This document shows positions 6,771 through 15,977 of a stretch of DNA of 64,000 nt, piece after piece. The notes under the pieces were generated by a model. That model saw nothing but the letters and a program-made list of their open reading frames with translations, ran no database searches and had not been told where the DNA came from. Source of the DNA: G963663495 sp963663495. GTDB lineage: Bacteria > Bacteroidota > Rhodothermia > Rhodothermales > Bin80. Position 1 is the stretch's first letter. Each line of letters opens with the position of its first letter. Both the position numbers and the translations under genes were made by a program. The stretch is taken from the NCBI GenBank assembly GCA_963663495.1, contig OY760427.1:5456001-5520000 (forward strand). Reading direction: 5' to 3'.

Positions 6771-8531
6771 CTACCGGCGACGCTTTTTCGCAGGTCCACT
6801 CTTCCTCGTCTGGCCGCGGCGAGGACCAGGCGGTCGCTTAGCAGGAGCATTCGCCTTCGCTTTCGCCATGGACATGTTGATCAGCTTCTGCTGTCCCGCC
6901 GTAACAACATTGTAGACCAGATAATACAGGCTGAGCCCCGACGGAAGCCGGTTGAAAATCACGAAGATCATACCGGGCATCAGATACATGAAGATCTTGG
7001 CCTGCGCACCCGTAGCCGGCGTCGCCTGCAAGCGCATCTGAACAATCATTGAAAGCCCCATCAAAATCGTAAAGCCCGCTACATAATCCCCGTAAAACGG
7101 GATAGAGAACGGGAGATGAAGGATCGCATCCGGCGCGGACAAGTCACCTGCCCATAAGAATGATTCCTGCCGGATCTCAATGGCCTGCTGCAAGAACTGC
7201 CACAGCGCAATGATTATCGGATACTGAAGCAGCATAGGCATACAGCTCCCGAGAGGGTTCGTCCCGGACTCGCGATACAACTTCATCGTTGCCTGCTGCT
7301 GCTTCTGAGGGTCGTCTGGATACTTCTCCTTGATCTCCTTCATCATCGGCTGGAGATCCCTCATCTTCGCCATACTCTTGTAGGACGACTTAGTAAGAGG
7401 GTACAACACCACCTTGATCAGGAACCCGAACACAATAATGACGACACCATAGTTCGGGATGAACTGCGACAACAGACCGAACACAGGTATGAAGATGAAC
7501 GTGGCCAGCGGCCGCGTCATCCACTCAAAGGCGTTCCAGCCATAGTCAACCACCTCATAAAGCCCCTCATGCCGCGACAACAAACGGTATTCAAGCGGAC
7601 CCATGAATAACCGGTACGTGTCCGGCTCCCCCTCGGGATAATCAACCAGGATGCTGGCACGAAAATCAGTGTAGACATCCGCCGCATCTACCTCCCCGAT
7701 CCGCGTACCCGATAGCTCAGCCTCCCTACCTGATTCGTCCGCGAGCAGCGCGACGCCGAAATACTTGTTCTTGACCGCAATCCAGGAAATGTCCCCTCTC
7801 AGCGTCGTTCCGACCTCTTCGTCACTCTGGAGTGTCACCCCGTCAACCGACGTTCCACTGCGCGCATAGGCACCCACCTTGGTCATCTCCTCCTTGCGGT
7901 TGCCCGGATCCTCGCTAAACGGGATCGCCCCATTCCACACCATCTCATAGCCATCATACGTCAAGTAGCTCGACGCCTTGGAATGCGTGACCTCAAGCCC
8001 CATTTCATAGGATCCGGCGGCAAACGTGTATCTCAACGTCAGCATCCCCTCAGCAATAGGGGTCTGAAAACGTAACCCGGCCTGCCCGGCCTGCACCTGA
8101 ATGGCATCCCGATCCGTGTCCGCCTCAAAAAACAAGGCGCGGGAGTCCAGATTCCTGCCTCCAGGCGTCTGAAACTCCAGCCCCAACGCCCCGGCAACCA
8201 ACGTATCCACGAGACCAACTGCCGTCTCCTGATCGAACTGGGTGTACTGCTTCAACCTGAAGGACACTATCGTGCCTCCCTTTGTCGAAAATAATGCTTC
8301 GTAAAGATCCGTCTCAACAAGGATAAACCGCTCCGACCCATCAGAGACCACCATCGAATCCTCCACAACACGCACCACTTCCCGCGTAGGGACAGGATCT
8401 GCAACCTCCTCTACCAGAAGGGAGTCTGCCCGCGGCCCGCCGTCCGGCGGGAGGGGCGGCTCCATCATGTACATCCATACAAGGAGGATGCCCATGATAA
8501 GGACCGTGGCAATGACCACGTTACGGTCCAT
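6771..8531 (-). CDS. yidC: Membrane protein insertase YidC
   Basis: YidC inserts membrane proteins alone or with SecYEG. The 586-residue protein has the Gram-negative layout: an N-terminal anchor (VVIATVLIMGILLVWMYMM), a long periplasmic domain to about residue 330, then the 60KD_IMP core with several membrane helices (FIPVFGLLSQFIPNYGVVII, PMLLQYPIIIALWQFLQQ) and the SYKSMAKMRDLQPMMKEIKE cytoplasmic hairpin. A highly basic C-terminal tail (RPPGPRRGQTRKSGPAKKRR) is suited to ribosome contact. It lies 9 nt after rnpA in the order rpmH-rnpA-yidC. yidD, often between rnpA and yidC, is absent. Confidence 0.97.
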   Translation of the reverse strand: MDRNVVIATVLIMGILLVWMYMMEPPLPPDGGPRADSLLVEEVADPVPTREVVRVVEDSMVVSDGSERFILVETDLYEALFSTKGGTIVSFRLKQYTQFDQETAVGLVDTLVAGALGLEFQTPGGRNLDSRALFFEADTDRDAIQVQAGQAGLRFQTPIAEGMLTLRYTFAAGSYEMGLEVTHSKASSYLTYDGYEMVWNGAIPFSEDPGNRKEEMTKVGAYARSGTSVDGVTLQSDEEVGTTLRGDISWIAVKNKYFGVALLADESGREAELSGTRIGEVDAADVYTDFRASILVDYPEGEPDTYRLFMGPLEYRLLSRHEGLYEVVDYGWNAFEWMTRPLATFIFIPVFGLLSQFIPNYGVVIIVFGFLIKVVLYPLTKSSYKSMAKMRDLQPMMKEIKEKYPDDPQKQQQATMKLYRESGTNPLGSCMPMLLQYPIIIALWQFLQQAIEIRQESFLWAGDLSAPDAILHLPFSIPFYGDYVAGFTILMGLSMIVQMRLQATPATGAQAKIFMYLMPGMIFVIFNRLPSGLSLYYLVYNVVTAGQQKLINMSMAKAKANAPAKRPPGPRRGQTRKSGPAKKRRR

Positions 8532-8540
8532 AAACCCTCA

Positions 8541-8930
8541 TCAGATGCTCATCCGCTTGTGCATCCGCCGGAGCGCCTCCTTCAGATTGTTACGTAACTG
8601 CCCTGCATCAACCGGCAGCCGCCCCCGATATACTGCCATAACGGTCAGTGTCCCCGACGGAGGCTCCAACAAAGCCTGATGTAGTCTAACCGTTTCTCGC
8701 ATAATCCGCTTCACCCTGTTGCGCTCCACCGCCCTGACTTGACGTCGGACTGCAAACCCGGCCTGAAACACCCAGGAACTATAGGGCACAACCCTGAACA
8801 ATAGCAGCACGGAGTCCACGCGAACGACTTCCGACTGGCCGCGTGTGAATAAGGCTCGAATGTAAACTCGACTTCGCAGGCGGCAATGACGCGGCCATCC
8901 CCGCCCACTGCCCGTGGGGGTCGGCTCCAT
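8541..8930 (-). CDS. rnpA: Ribonuclease P protein component RnpA
   Basis: RnpA is the protein cofactor of RNase P, which trims the 5' leader of tRNAs. The diagnostic RNR motif is present in VERNRVKRIMRETVRLH, preceded by the family's beta-strand VFQAGFAVRRQVRAV (usually 'GFSVSKKVGKAV'). At 129 residues it is normal length. The start at 8930 leaves a 12-nt gap after rpmH. A later start could shorten the arginine-rich N-terminus, which is the least certain part. Its position between rpmH and yidC is the classic arrangement. Confidence 0.93.
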   Translation of the reverse strand: MEPTPTGSGRGWPRHCRLRSRVYIRALFTRGQSEVVRVDSVLLLFRVVPYSSWVFQAGFAVRRQVRAVERNRVKRIMRETVRLHQALLEPPSGTLTVMAVYRGRLPVDAGQLRNNLKEALRRMHKRMSI

Positions 8931-8942
8931 CGTGCCCCACCA

Positions 8943-9098
8943 TCACTTGCCGATGTACCGGTCGCTGACGGTCAAACTGCGCCGACCCCTGCGCCGACGT
9001 CTCGAAAGCAGTCTGCGCCCGTCCTTGGTACGCATGCGGAGGCGAAATCCGTGCTTATTCCTACGACGGCGGCGGCTCGGCTGATACGTGCGTTTCAT
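8943..9098 (-). CDS. rpmH: 50S ribosomal protein L34
   Basis: A 51-residue gene too small for most ORF filters. It reads MKRTYQPSRRRRRNKHGFRL, then RMRTKDGRRLLSRRRRRG, ending SDRYIGK. This is the L34 pattern 'MKRTYQPS..RR.R.HGFR.RM.T..GR..L..RR.KGR..L', with a slightly extended C-terminus. ATG at 9098, TGA at 8943-8945. L34 is a basic protein of the large subunit and heads the rpmH-rnpA-yidC operon. Two tRNA genes on the opposite strand lie 124 bp upstream. Confidence 0.97.
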   Translation of the reverse strand: MKRTYQPSRRRRRNKHGFRLRMRTKDGRRLLSRRRRRGRRSLTVSDRYIGK

Positions 9099-9221
9099 TT
9101 GTTCGGGTTACTTCTGTCGCTCCCGTTCCTCTGTGCAAACTTTCCAAGATACGACGATATTACGTTAAAGTCCCGTTACGCTTTGACTTTTTGCTCCGCA
9201 CCACGTAAGTTCCACCCTTCT

Positions 9222-9294
9222 GCGGGAATAGCTCAGTTGGTAGAGCATCAGCTTCCCAAGCTGAGGGTCGCGGGTTCGAATCCCGTTTCCCGCT
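9222..9294 (+). tRNA. tRNA-Gly (CCC anticodon)
   Basis: 73 nt, cloverleaf with acceptor gcgggaa/ttcccgc, D-loop agctcagttggtagagc, anticodon stem tcagc/gctga around loop ttcccaa (anticodon CCC) and T-arm gggttcgaatccc. CCA is not encoded. It is 4 nt before a tRNA-Val gene. Confidence 0.95.
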
Positions 9295-9298
9295 CACC

Positions 9299-9373
9299 GG
9301 GCGGTTAGCTCAGCAGGTTTAGAGCGTCTGCCTTACAAGCAGAAGGTCGGGGGTTCGAATCCCTCACCGCCCA
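9299..9373 (+). tRNA. tRNA-Val (TAC anticodon)
   Basis: 75 nt, acceptor gggcggt/accgccc, anticodon loop cttacaa (anticodon TAC), T-arm gggttcgaatccc, discriminator A, no encoded CCA. It pairs with the upstream tRNA-Gly and converges with the DEAD-box helicase gene. Confidence 0.95.
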
Positions 9374-9394
9374 CAATGCCTCCCCGCATAGCGA

Positions 9395-10861
9395 TCATTG
9401 CGGTCTAGTCCGTTTTCCGGCTTTCTTCCCCCGATGCTTTGGAGCCTTGTCGCCCCGCGGGTTCGTTCCCTTCCGATACTGCTCATCAACCAGCATCGCC
9501 AACAACTCCGGCACCTCGTCCGCCAGTTCACGGACCAGAGGCACGAGCCGTTTCAGCCGCTCCCGCTCCAGGTTGGTCCTTGATCGTAGTTGCTTTTCCA
9601 ACTGCACCACGAAGCGTTCACTGGCGCGCTTGGTGACATCCTCTTCTGTAGGCATAGATTTTTGCACCAATTCAATTTCATACCGGGCAGCAATTGACAA
9701 CAGCTCCCTTTCATCTTCAATCGTCGCAAGCACAATCGCCGTCCCTGCTCTGCCTGCTCTTGCCGTTCGCCCCGTTCTGTGGATATAGTACTCTGGATCC
9801 TGCGGGACATCGTACTGAAATACATGACTCAATTCGATGATATCTATCCCGCGCGCCGCAACATCCGTTGCAATCAGATAACGGAGCTCCCCTCGACGAA
9901 AACGAGCCAACACGGCCTCCCGTCGCTTTTGAGCCAGATTGCCTGTCAATTCTGCGACATCAAAGCCGCTGTTGTGCAAGAACTGGGCGAGATATTCTAC
10001 CTCTCGCTTCGTGTTAGCAAAGATCAGTGCAGAATCCGCGTTCTCAAGCTCCAGCAGACGGGCTAGGACGCGATCCTTTTCCATACGCGGCACCCGATAA
10101 CACCGGTGCGCAATCGTCTCCACACCTATACTATCACTACTTAGACCCAAGAAAGAAGGGGCGTCCAAGAACTCCTGGCCCAAGGCCCGAACCTTGGGGG
10201 GCATGGTGGCGCTGAACATGCACGACTGGCGGGCTGATGGTAAATATTGCTTTAGGCGCATCATGTCCGGATAGAAGCCCATGGAAAGCATTTCGTCGGC
10301 CTCGTCCAATATGAAAACCCTGAGCTTGTCCAACACAAAAGTGCGCCGCTGCAACAGGTCAAGGACACGCCCCGGCGTGCCCACAACGACTTGTGCACCC
10401 ACCGCCAGCTCACGTGTCTGCCGATCGTACCCTACGCCTCCGTATACCGCCGATGCACGTAGGTCCATCCCGCTTGCCAGTCGACAAAATTCCGCGTACA
10501 CCTGCCGGGCAAGCTCTCTGGTGGGAGTCAGTACCAGCGCCTGCACATCGGGCTCCTCGGCATTCAGCGCCCTGAAGAGCGGCAGCAGGAACGCTCCCGT
10601 CTTCCCGGAGCCCGTGCGCGACTGAACGATTACATCCCGCCCCTCCAGAAGGTGCGGGATCGCGCAGGCTTGTACCGGCATGAGCTCTGACCATCCACTT
10701 CTCCCGAGGGCCTGGCGCAGCTCTGGAGGCAAGGATTGCCTGGTTGCCTCCGGCAGCGTTGCCACCTGCGTACTAAAGCTGCGCCGGGCAGTACGCTCAC
10801 GCTCCTGCTGCTGGGCACCAGAAGTGAAATCCAGAACTTCACCGTACGAAAAATCTGCCAT
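9395..10861 (-). CDS. DEAD-box ATP-dependent RNA helicase
   Basis: 488 residues from the ATG at 10861 (MADFSYGEVLDF). An upstream in-frame extension to 11251 exists, but it only reads the fabG gene in another frame, so I reject it. The helicase motifs are in order: Q motif GWSELMPVQ, motif I SRTGSGKT, Ia PTRELARQ, II LDEADEML, III FSATMPP, then the C-terminal domain with IFANTKREVEYL and VI HRTGRTARAG. A basic tail (KGTNPRGDKAPKHRGKK) is suited to RNA binding. Family members act in ribosome assembly, RNA decay or cold response. The exact paralogue cannot be assigned. The start is 9 nt after the fabG stop. Confidence 0.95.
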   Translation of the reverse strand: MADFSYGEVLDFTSGAQQQERERTARRSFSTQVATLPEATRQSLPPELRQALGRSGWSELMPVQACAIPHLLEGRDVIVQSRTGSGKTGAFLLPLFRALNAEEPDVQALVLTPTRELARQVYAEFCRLASGMDLRASAVYGGVGYDRQTRELAVGAQVVVGTPGRVLDLLQRRTFVLDKLRVFILDEADEMLSMGFYPDMMRLKQYLPSARQSCMFSATMPPKVRALGQEFLDAPSFLGLSSDSIGVETIAHRCYRVPRMEKDRVLARLLELENADSALIFANTKREVEYLAQFLHNSGFDVAELTGNLAQKRREAVLARFRRGELRYLIATDVAARGIDIIELSHVFQYDVPQDPEYYIHRTGRTARAGRAGTAIVLATIEDERELLSIAARYEIELVQKSMPTEEDVTKRASERFVVQLEKQLRSRTNLERERLKRLVPLVRELADEVPELLAMLVDEQYRKGTNPRGDKAPKHRGKKAGKRTRPQ

Positions 10862-10869
10862 CGCTGCTC

Positions 10870-11622
10870 CTACATCGCTAGGCCGCCATCGACCTGTAAT
10901 ACATGACCGGTAATGTAGCCGGCTCCCTCCGATGCAAGAAACGCTACAGCAGCAGCAACCTCGTCGGCAGTGGCGGCACGCCCCATTGGAATATTCACCT
11001 TCATCGCCGCGCGAGCCTTTTCTCCCAAGGCCTCCGTCATAGCCGTTGCGACAAAGCCAGGCGCCACAGCATTCACGGTGATGCCTCTCCGGGCAAGCTC
11101 CTTGGCTAAGCTCTTGGTGAAGCCGATAATCCCGGCCTTGGTCGCTGCATACACCGTCTGCCCGGGGTTCCCCGCCACGCCCACTATAGACGATAAATTG
11201 ATAATCCTCCCCGCCCGTGCACGCATCATGGGCCGATAGGCCGCCTTGCAATAATGGAATACGCTCTTCAGGTTGGTATCAATGACCGTGTCCCACTCCG
11301 TTTCGGAAACGCGAAGCAGCAGATTGTCCCGCGCAATCCCGGCATTGTTAACCAGTACATCCAATCGACCCCATGCATCTACCACACTCTTCACCACCGC
11401 TGCGGCTTCCTCCGCCCTCGATCCGTCGGCCTGGTAATGCAGCACCTGCACCCCCGCTTCCTCCAGCTGCGCCTGCAGATCCCGGGCAATCTCAGACGAT
11501 GACCGATACGTAAATGCCACACGAGCTCCGCTCCTGGCAAATGCCTCCACGATGGCCCGGCCAATCCCACGGGTGCCACCCGTCACCAGCACCGATGCTC
11601 CGTCCATTTTGTCTCCAATCAT
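10870..11622 (-). CDS. fabG: 3-oxoacyl-[acyl-carrier-protein] reductase FabG
   Basis: FabG reduces beta-ketoacyl-ACP with NADPH in fatty acid elongation. The short-chain dehydrogenase features are clear: the Rossmann motif VTGGTRGIGRAI, NNAG (VLVNNAGIARDNLL), catalytic Ser in INLSSIVGVAGN, YxxxK in YAATKAG, and the C-terminal GYITGHVLQVDGGLAM, typical of FabG. I place the start at ATG 11622 (MIGDKMDGAS), which overlaps the fabD TGA as ATGA. An internal ATG at 11607 is possible. The product is about 250 residues, normal for the family. No acpP follows, although it usually sits next to fabG. Confidence 0.95.
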   Translation of the reverse strand: MIGDKMDGASVLVTGGTRGIGRAIVEAFARSGARVAFTYRSSSEIARDLQAQLEEAGVQVLHYQADGSRAEEAAAVVKSVVDAWGRLDVLVNNAGIARDNLLLRVSETEWDTVIDTNLKSVFHYCKAAYRPMMRARAGRIINLSSIVGVAGNPGQTVYAATKAGIIGFTKSLAKELARRGITVNAVAPGFVATAMTEALGEKARAAMKVNIPMGRAATADEVAAAVAFLASEGAGYITGHVLQVDGGLAM

Positions 11623-12551
11623 ACTTTCTTCATTAATCGTTGTACATCCCGAGGTGATCCAACGGAAGCCAGCGCAATGCTCCGTCCCAGTGTCCGCCGG
11701 ACAAGACCGCAAAGAACGCGACCTGGCCCCACCTCTGTAAAGTGCCCGGCCCCGCACTGCTTCATATTCCGCAGGGTTTGAACCCACAGCACCGGCGACG
11801 TGAGCTGGGCCAGCATCTTTTTGCGAATCACCGTCGCGTCTTCTGTCGGGCGGGCGGTGACATTCAAGAATATCGGAAAACGCGGTGCCTCAACACTGAG
11901 CTCCGCCAACGCTGAGGTGAAGTCGTCTCTCGGACCCTCCATCAACGGAGAATGAAACGCACCGCTGACCGGCAGGTGCACAACGCGCCGAACTCCCGCC
12001 GTCATTGCGGTCCGGGCCAACCGCTGGACTGCGGCGACATCACCCGACACCACAATCTGTCCAGGAGCATTGAAGTTTGCAGCGACCACCATTCCCGTCC
12101 CCCGACTCGCTTCCTCGCAAAGCAGCCGAACAGCTTCCTCCTCCAACCCAAGAACCGCCGCCATCGTCCCGGGTCTGTCGGTTCCTGCCCGTGCCATTAC
12201 CTGACCCCGCAATTGCACAAGTCGCAGCCCGTCCTCAAAGCTGATTGCGTTGGCAGCGCAGAGGGCCGCATACTCCCCGACGCTATGCCCTGCCACCATG
12301 TCGGGGACCCACTTCCTGTGCTTAAGCACACGAAATGCGGCAATGGAAGTCGTATATATGGCCGGCTGTGCAATATTGGTGGGCTGCAGTACCTTAACCT
12401 CGTCACCAAAGCAAAGCTCCGTCAACGAATACCCGAGAATTCCGTCGGCAACATCAAAAACCTCGCGCGCCTCGTCGTAGGCGTGATAAAGATCCCTTCC
12501 CATCCCCGCCAATTGAGACCCTTGGCCCGGAAACACAAACGCGTTGCGCAT
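11619..12551 (-). CDS. fabD: Malonyl-CoA:ACP transacylase FabD
   Basis: FabD loads malonyl groups onto ACP. The 310-residue product from ATG 12551 begins MRNAFVFPGQGSQLAGMG, with the oxyanion-hole GQGSQ, has the nucleophile motif GHSVGEYAAL and the catalytic His in VSGAFHSPLMEG. The start overlaps the fabH stop (TGATG) and its end overlaps the fabG start (ATGA), so fabH-fabD-fabG are translationally coupled. A longer upstream frame only re-reads fabH and was trimmed. Confidence 0.96.
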   Translation of the reverse strand: MRNAFVFPGQGSQLAGMGRDLYHAYDEAREVFDVADGILGYSLTELCFGDEVKVLQPTNIAQPAIYTTSIAAFRVLKHRKWVPDMVAGHSVGEYAALCAANAISFEDGLRLVQLRGQVMARAGTDRPGTMAAVLGLEEEAVRLLCEEASRGTGMVVAANFNAPGQIVVSGDVAAVQRLARTAMTAGVRRVVHLPVSGAFHSPLMEGPRDDFTSALAELSVEAPRFPIFLNVTARPTEDATVIRKKMLAQLTSPVLWVQTLRNMKQCGAGHFTEVGPGRVLCGLVRRTLGRSIALASVGSPRDVQRLMKKV

Positions 12552-13588
12552 CAAACCTGCGCCGCACTGCCGGCACGGTGTTGACCAACCGTCCTTATCG
12601 CGCCATCGTAGGCCCACTTCATGTACACGGCCCCCCATGTATAGCCGCCGCCGAAGGAGGCCAAAATGATGTTGTCTCCGCGCTGCAGCTCCCCCTCCCA
12701 GTCGTAGAGGCAAAGCGGGATTGTAGCCGCGGTAGTATTGCCATACCGCGAAATATTAAGCATCACCCGCGTAGGGTCTAAGTCCATTCTTCTGGCTACG
12801 GCATCAATGATGCGCTTGTTGGCCTGATGGGGCACAAGGAAGCGAACGTCAGAACCGGCCAGACCATTGCGCCGCATTACCTCTTCCGCCACATCGGCCA
12901 TCCCCGCAACGGCTACCTTGAAAACAGTCCTTCCTTCCTGGTGCAGATAATGCCACTTGTTCGCTATCGTTTCGGCAGTCGCCGGACGCAGGCTCCCGCC
13001 GCCGGGCATACATAAAGCCTCCCAATTACGCCCATCACACCGCACTTCGGTGTCCAATATCCCGTTTCCGCTCGTATCAGGCTCCACCAGCACACAAGCC
13101 GCAGCATCGCCAAACAGGACGCACGTGGTACGATCCGTATAGTCCACAATCGCAGACATCTTATCCGCGCCAATGACGAGCACCTTCTCGTAGCGACGAC
13201 TCTCAATAAAGGTAGCCGCCGTGTTGAGCCCAAACACAAAGCCACTGCAGGCGGCCGACAGATCAAATCCCCAAGCCCGCGCTGCACCGATCTGCTCCTG
13301 AACCAAACAGGCCGTAGCAGGGAAAAACATGTCCGGCGTCACCGTCGCGACAATGATCGCATCAATTTCCGCGGGATCAATGCCACGCTTCGCTATCGCC
13401 TCTCGAGCCGCACGAACCGCCATGTACGATGTGGCTTTATCTTTGTCCTTGAGGATCCTGCGCTCAGAAATACCAGTCCTCGTCCGTATCCACTCGTCGC
13501 TCGTGTCAACGAACTGAAGCAAATCCGAATTGGTCAACCTGTCCTCTGGAAGGTAATGACCAACCGCTGTTATAGCCGCTCTAACCAT
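12551..13588 (-). CDS. fabH: 3-oxoacyl-[acyl-carrier-protein] synthase III FabH
   Basis: FabH condenses acetyl-CoA (or a branched primer) with malonyl-ACP to start fatty acid synthesis. The catalytic triad is visible: Cys in LSAACSGFVFGL, His in VPHQANKRI and Asn in ISRYGNTTAATIP. The N-terminus VGHYLPEDRLTNSDL and DTSDEWIRTRTGISERR are typical. I start at ATG 13588 (MVRAAITAVG). A start 21 nt upstream (13609) is possible but adds an atypical peptide. About 345 residues, slightly longer than many FabH. It is 38 nt after plsX. Confidence 0.95.
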   Translation of the reverse strand: MVRAAITAVGHYLPEDRLTNSDLLQFVDTSDEWIRTRTGISERRILKDKDKATSYMAVRAAREAIAKRGIDPAEIDAIIVATVTPDMFFPATACLVQEQIGAARAWGFDLSAACSGFVFGLNTAATFIESRRYEKVLVIGADKMSAIVDYTDRTTCVLFGDAAACVLVEPDTSGNGILDTEVRCDGRNWEALCMPGGGSLRPATAETIANKWHYLHQEGRTVFKVAVAGMADVAEEVMRRNGLAGSDVRFLVPHQANKRIIDAVARRMDLDPTRVMLNISRYGNTTAATIPLCLYDWEGELQRGDNIILASFGGGYTWGAVYMKWAYDGAIRTVGQHRAGSAAQV

Positions 13589-13626
13589 GCTGTTGTGACA
13601 AACGGGCAACCCCCCGCCAAGATACC

Positions 13627-14640
13627 CTAGGGCGTTGTTACGTGCGTGCGGAGGGCCGATTCAAGCGCGGCGCGCATGCCCAAAGTCGCGGCCTGCGACG
13701 CCATCCGGATGCATCGCCCAATGGCGCTGGCAGAAGATCGTCCGTGCATAATAAATACCGTCCCATCTACGCCGAGGAGAGGCACGCCCCCTCCATATTG
13801 CTCTGAATTAAACCGCTGCGCCACCTTGGAGAAGACATCTTCCATGACGTGCGCCACCTCTGCGCTCACATCCATGCACCGAAGCTCTTGCCTGACCATA
13901 TCCGGAATGGCCGTCGCAATGCTTTCCCCCAGCTTGAGCACAACATTACCGATAAAGCCATCGCAAACAACAACATCCGCGCCATGGTGCAAAATATCTC
14001 GCCCTTCTATATTGCCGACAAATCGCAGATCAGGCGCATGGGAGAACAGGGCGTGAGCTGCCTTTACCAATTCGTTCCCTTTCGCAGGTTCTTCTCCGAC
14101 ACTCAGAAGACCAACGGTCGGCTCGTCCACGGCCAACAGGGTCCGACAGTATGCCGCGCCCAGCCTTGCAAACTGAAGCAGATGCTCCGCCTTGCTATCC
14201 ATATTGGACCCTATATCCAGCACTAGACATACCCCCTTTACCGTCGGATAGCATGTCGGCATAGCGGGCCGCACCACACCAGGCAGCCGTCCAAGCGAGA
14301 ACAGTGATGCAGCAACCGTGGCCCCGGTGTTTCCCGCGCTGATGAATGCATCGGTTCGCCCCTGCTTGTGCTCGCTAAGACCCACCAGCACCGAAGAACG
14401 AGGCTTTGAACGAACCGCGGCAACGGGCATGTCTCCCATTTCAATCACCTCGGGTGCATCCACAATGCGGAGTCCCTCTGCTGTCGCACCCCGCAACTCC
14501 TGGCGCAAACGCTCCTTCGGCCCATAGAGCACCACCTCCATCGTACCTCTGGCCGCGCGCACCGCCCGCAGCGTGCCCTCTATAACAGCGCCTGGCGCAT
14601 CATCGCCGCCCATTGCGTCTACAGCAACCCGAATTGCCAT
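13627..14640 (-). CDS. plsX: Phosphate acyltransferase PlsX
   Basis: PlsX converts acyl-ACP to acyl-phosphate for PlsY in phospholipid synthesis. The N-terminal MAIRVAVDAMGGDDAPGAVI is the family hallmark. Further conserved blocks are AFISAGNTGATVAAS and VCDGFIGNVVLKLGE, and the C-terminal YGGGVPLLGVDGTVFIMHG. At 337 residues it is the usual length. Placed between rpmF and fabH, the standard rpmF-plsX-fabH order that links ribosomal protein and membrane lipid supply. Confidence 0.97.
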   Translation of the reverse strand: MAIRVAVDAMGGDDAPGAVIEGTLRAVRAARGTMEVVLYGPKERLRQELRGATAEGLRIVDAPEVIEMGDMPVAAVRSKPRSSVLVGLSEHKQGRTDAFISAGNTGATVAASLFSLGRLPGVVRPAMPTCYPTVKGVCLVLDIGSNMDSKAEHLLQFARLGAAYCRTLLAVDEPTVGLLSVGEEPAKGNELVKAAHALFSHAPDLRFVGNIEGRDILHHGADVVVCDGFIGNVVLKLGESIATAIPDMVRQELRCMDVSAEVAHVMEDVFSKVAQRFNSEQYGGGVPLLGVDGTVFIMHGRSSASAIGRCIRMASQAATLGMRAALESALRTHVTTP

Positions 14641-14736
14641 GCCTGCTCAGCCTGAATGTATGACCGGCAGCATTGTCACGCCGGGAGAGTGGCAGCTTCA
14701 GGCGGGAGGAGCCATTGAGAGGATCCGCGCACCCGG

Positions 14737-14928
14737 CTAGGTCTGCTCGCTTACCTCAAGGATCTGCCTGCCACGGTACAGCCCGCAGCCTGGACACATC
14801 CGGTGGCGCAGCTTGGCAGTGCCACAACTCGGGCATTCCATCGTAGCCGGACGGTTCAGCCCGCCGTAATACACGGATCGGCGTTTTGCCGTACGGGCCT
14901 TAGAGTGTTTCCTTTTCGGATTAGCCAT
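14737..14928 (-). CDS. rpmF: 50S ribosomal protein L32
   Basis: 63 residues opening MANPKRKHSKARTAKRRSVY (family 'MAVPKRKTSKSRRDKRRSH'), followed by a zinc-ribbon set CPSCGTAKLRHRMCPGCGLY with four cysteines, so this is the zinc-binding form. L32 is a small basic protein of the large subunit. It follows the YceD gene by 24 nt, and the pair is conserved in many bacteria. Confidence 0.97.
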   Translation of the reverse strand: MANPKRKHSKARTAKRRSVYYGGLNRPATMECPSCGTAKLRHRMCPGCGLYRGRQILEVSEQT

Positions 14929-14952
14929 ACTATACGTCTCTTTACAGGTCCA

Positions 14953-15429
14953 CTAAGGGCTGTTTTTCAGCGCACTTAGCACCGCCCAACGTTCGTCAGT
15001 GCCTGCCGGCGCGTCTTGGAACACTATCGGCATTTCCACACCAGCGCCCTCTGGAGATACAGCGCGCAACGGACGCGCCAACAGAAAGCTGTCACGAATC
15101 ACCGGCGCCAGATCCACAACAGCGTTACCCTTATCTGACATGTACCATTCATCAAATCTATCGCGATCCTCCCGCTTCAGATCTCTGACAGCGGGTGCAT
15201 ATACTACACAACACGAGCCTTTAACATGTTGGCAAAATTCATTCAGCGTACGATCGCACACCAGCCTGACCGTCCCGCAAGCTTCCACCTTGACTTCCGT
15301 ATGGGCGCCTCTCGGGTTCACATGAACATCAACGCTTAAGTCGCAGAACTCTCCCGGATCAAGCCCCAGCACTTCTGGCCCAGGTTGATAATGCAGCACA
15401 GCAGGCATCCCCAATTCAATCTGCAGCAT
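14953..15429 (-). CDS. YceD/DUF177 family protein
   Basis: 158 residues. The DUF177 pattern is a beta-rich domain with a cysteine near the middle of the conserved 'G.v.l.CdRtLe.f...v' segment: here EACGTVRLVCDRTLNEFCQH. Later an acidic stretch and 'VVDLAPVIRDSFLLARPL' match 'idL...vrE.i.L.lP'. YceD proteins are encoded next to rpmF and have been linked to 23S rRNA maturation. Start ATG at 15429 heads the minus-strand operon yceD-rpmF-plsX-fabH-fabD-fabG. It is divergent from dnaA across a 548-bp gap. Confidence 0.88.
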   Translation of the reverse strand: MLQIELGMPAVLHYQPGPEVLGLDPGEFCDLSVDVHVNPRGAHTEVKVEACGTVRLVCDRTLNEFCQHVKGSCCVVYAPAVRDLKREDRDRFDEWYMSDKGNAVVDLAPVIRDSFLLARPLRAVSPEGAGVEMPIVFQDAPAGTDERWAVLSALKNSP

Positions 15430-15977
15430 GCAATTCCTGGTTTCTCGGGGAGGGTCTTCCGTTGTTTAAAGAGCAGGAGAACCCGGATTTCCAACGCCAT
15501 GTTCCGCCCACCTAGACCGCCTGCGCGGTATCATACCTGTTTCTTGTCTGAATTACATCCTGAGATGTTTCCGCCTTCTCAACCAATTGCCGAATCAACT
15601 GGATTGGGCGGCCTGTTCCGTAATTGCCCGAAGCAGTACGCCACCACAAGTCGACCACCGGCAGCACACCCTCGGTGCATAAGTTGTGGAAAAGCGCTGC
15701 TCTTTCTCCAGTCATTCTACAGTTTTCAAACGATCCGTTAAACTGACAAAATGTAACACATTGATTTTATAATACATAAATCTTTGTTGATGCAATGGCT
15801 TTGCACCCAACCCATGTTAATAATGTCTGTTGCAACAAAACTACCAAGTTGCAGAAATGTTAATATCTTTCATTATACTTGCAGGTACGCGTGTTGAAAG
15901 CCTCTTCGGATTTTATCTTGTACACCTCGCGCCGGCTGGGGCGGGGACTCATACAACTGCCCATCAACTAAAACTAA
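15430..15977. promoter_or_regulatory. Divergent yceD/dnaA intergenic region with one DnaA-box-like site
   Basis: No gene was found. The dnaA-proximal 240 bp are A+T rich. Bases 15685-15693 (tgtggaaaa) fit the relaxed DnaA-box consensus TTWTNCACA on the minus strand. A Bacteroidota-type promoter is possible, with TTG at 15849-15851 and tatacttg at 15874-15881, although the 22-bp spacing is slightly long. Only one box-like site was seen, which is weak for an origin. It more likely serves dnaA autoregulation. Confidence 0.4.

Noticed and set aside
10862..11251. N-terminal extension of the DEAD-box helicase ORF
   Set aside because: It only re-reads fabG in another frame; the conserved helicase start MADFSYG is at 10861.
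15430..15977. oriC next to dnaA
   Set aside because: Only one DnaA-box-like site was found; the 32.6 kb region is a better though unproven candidate.
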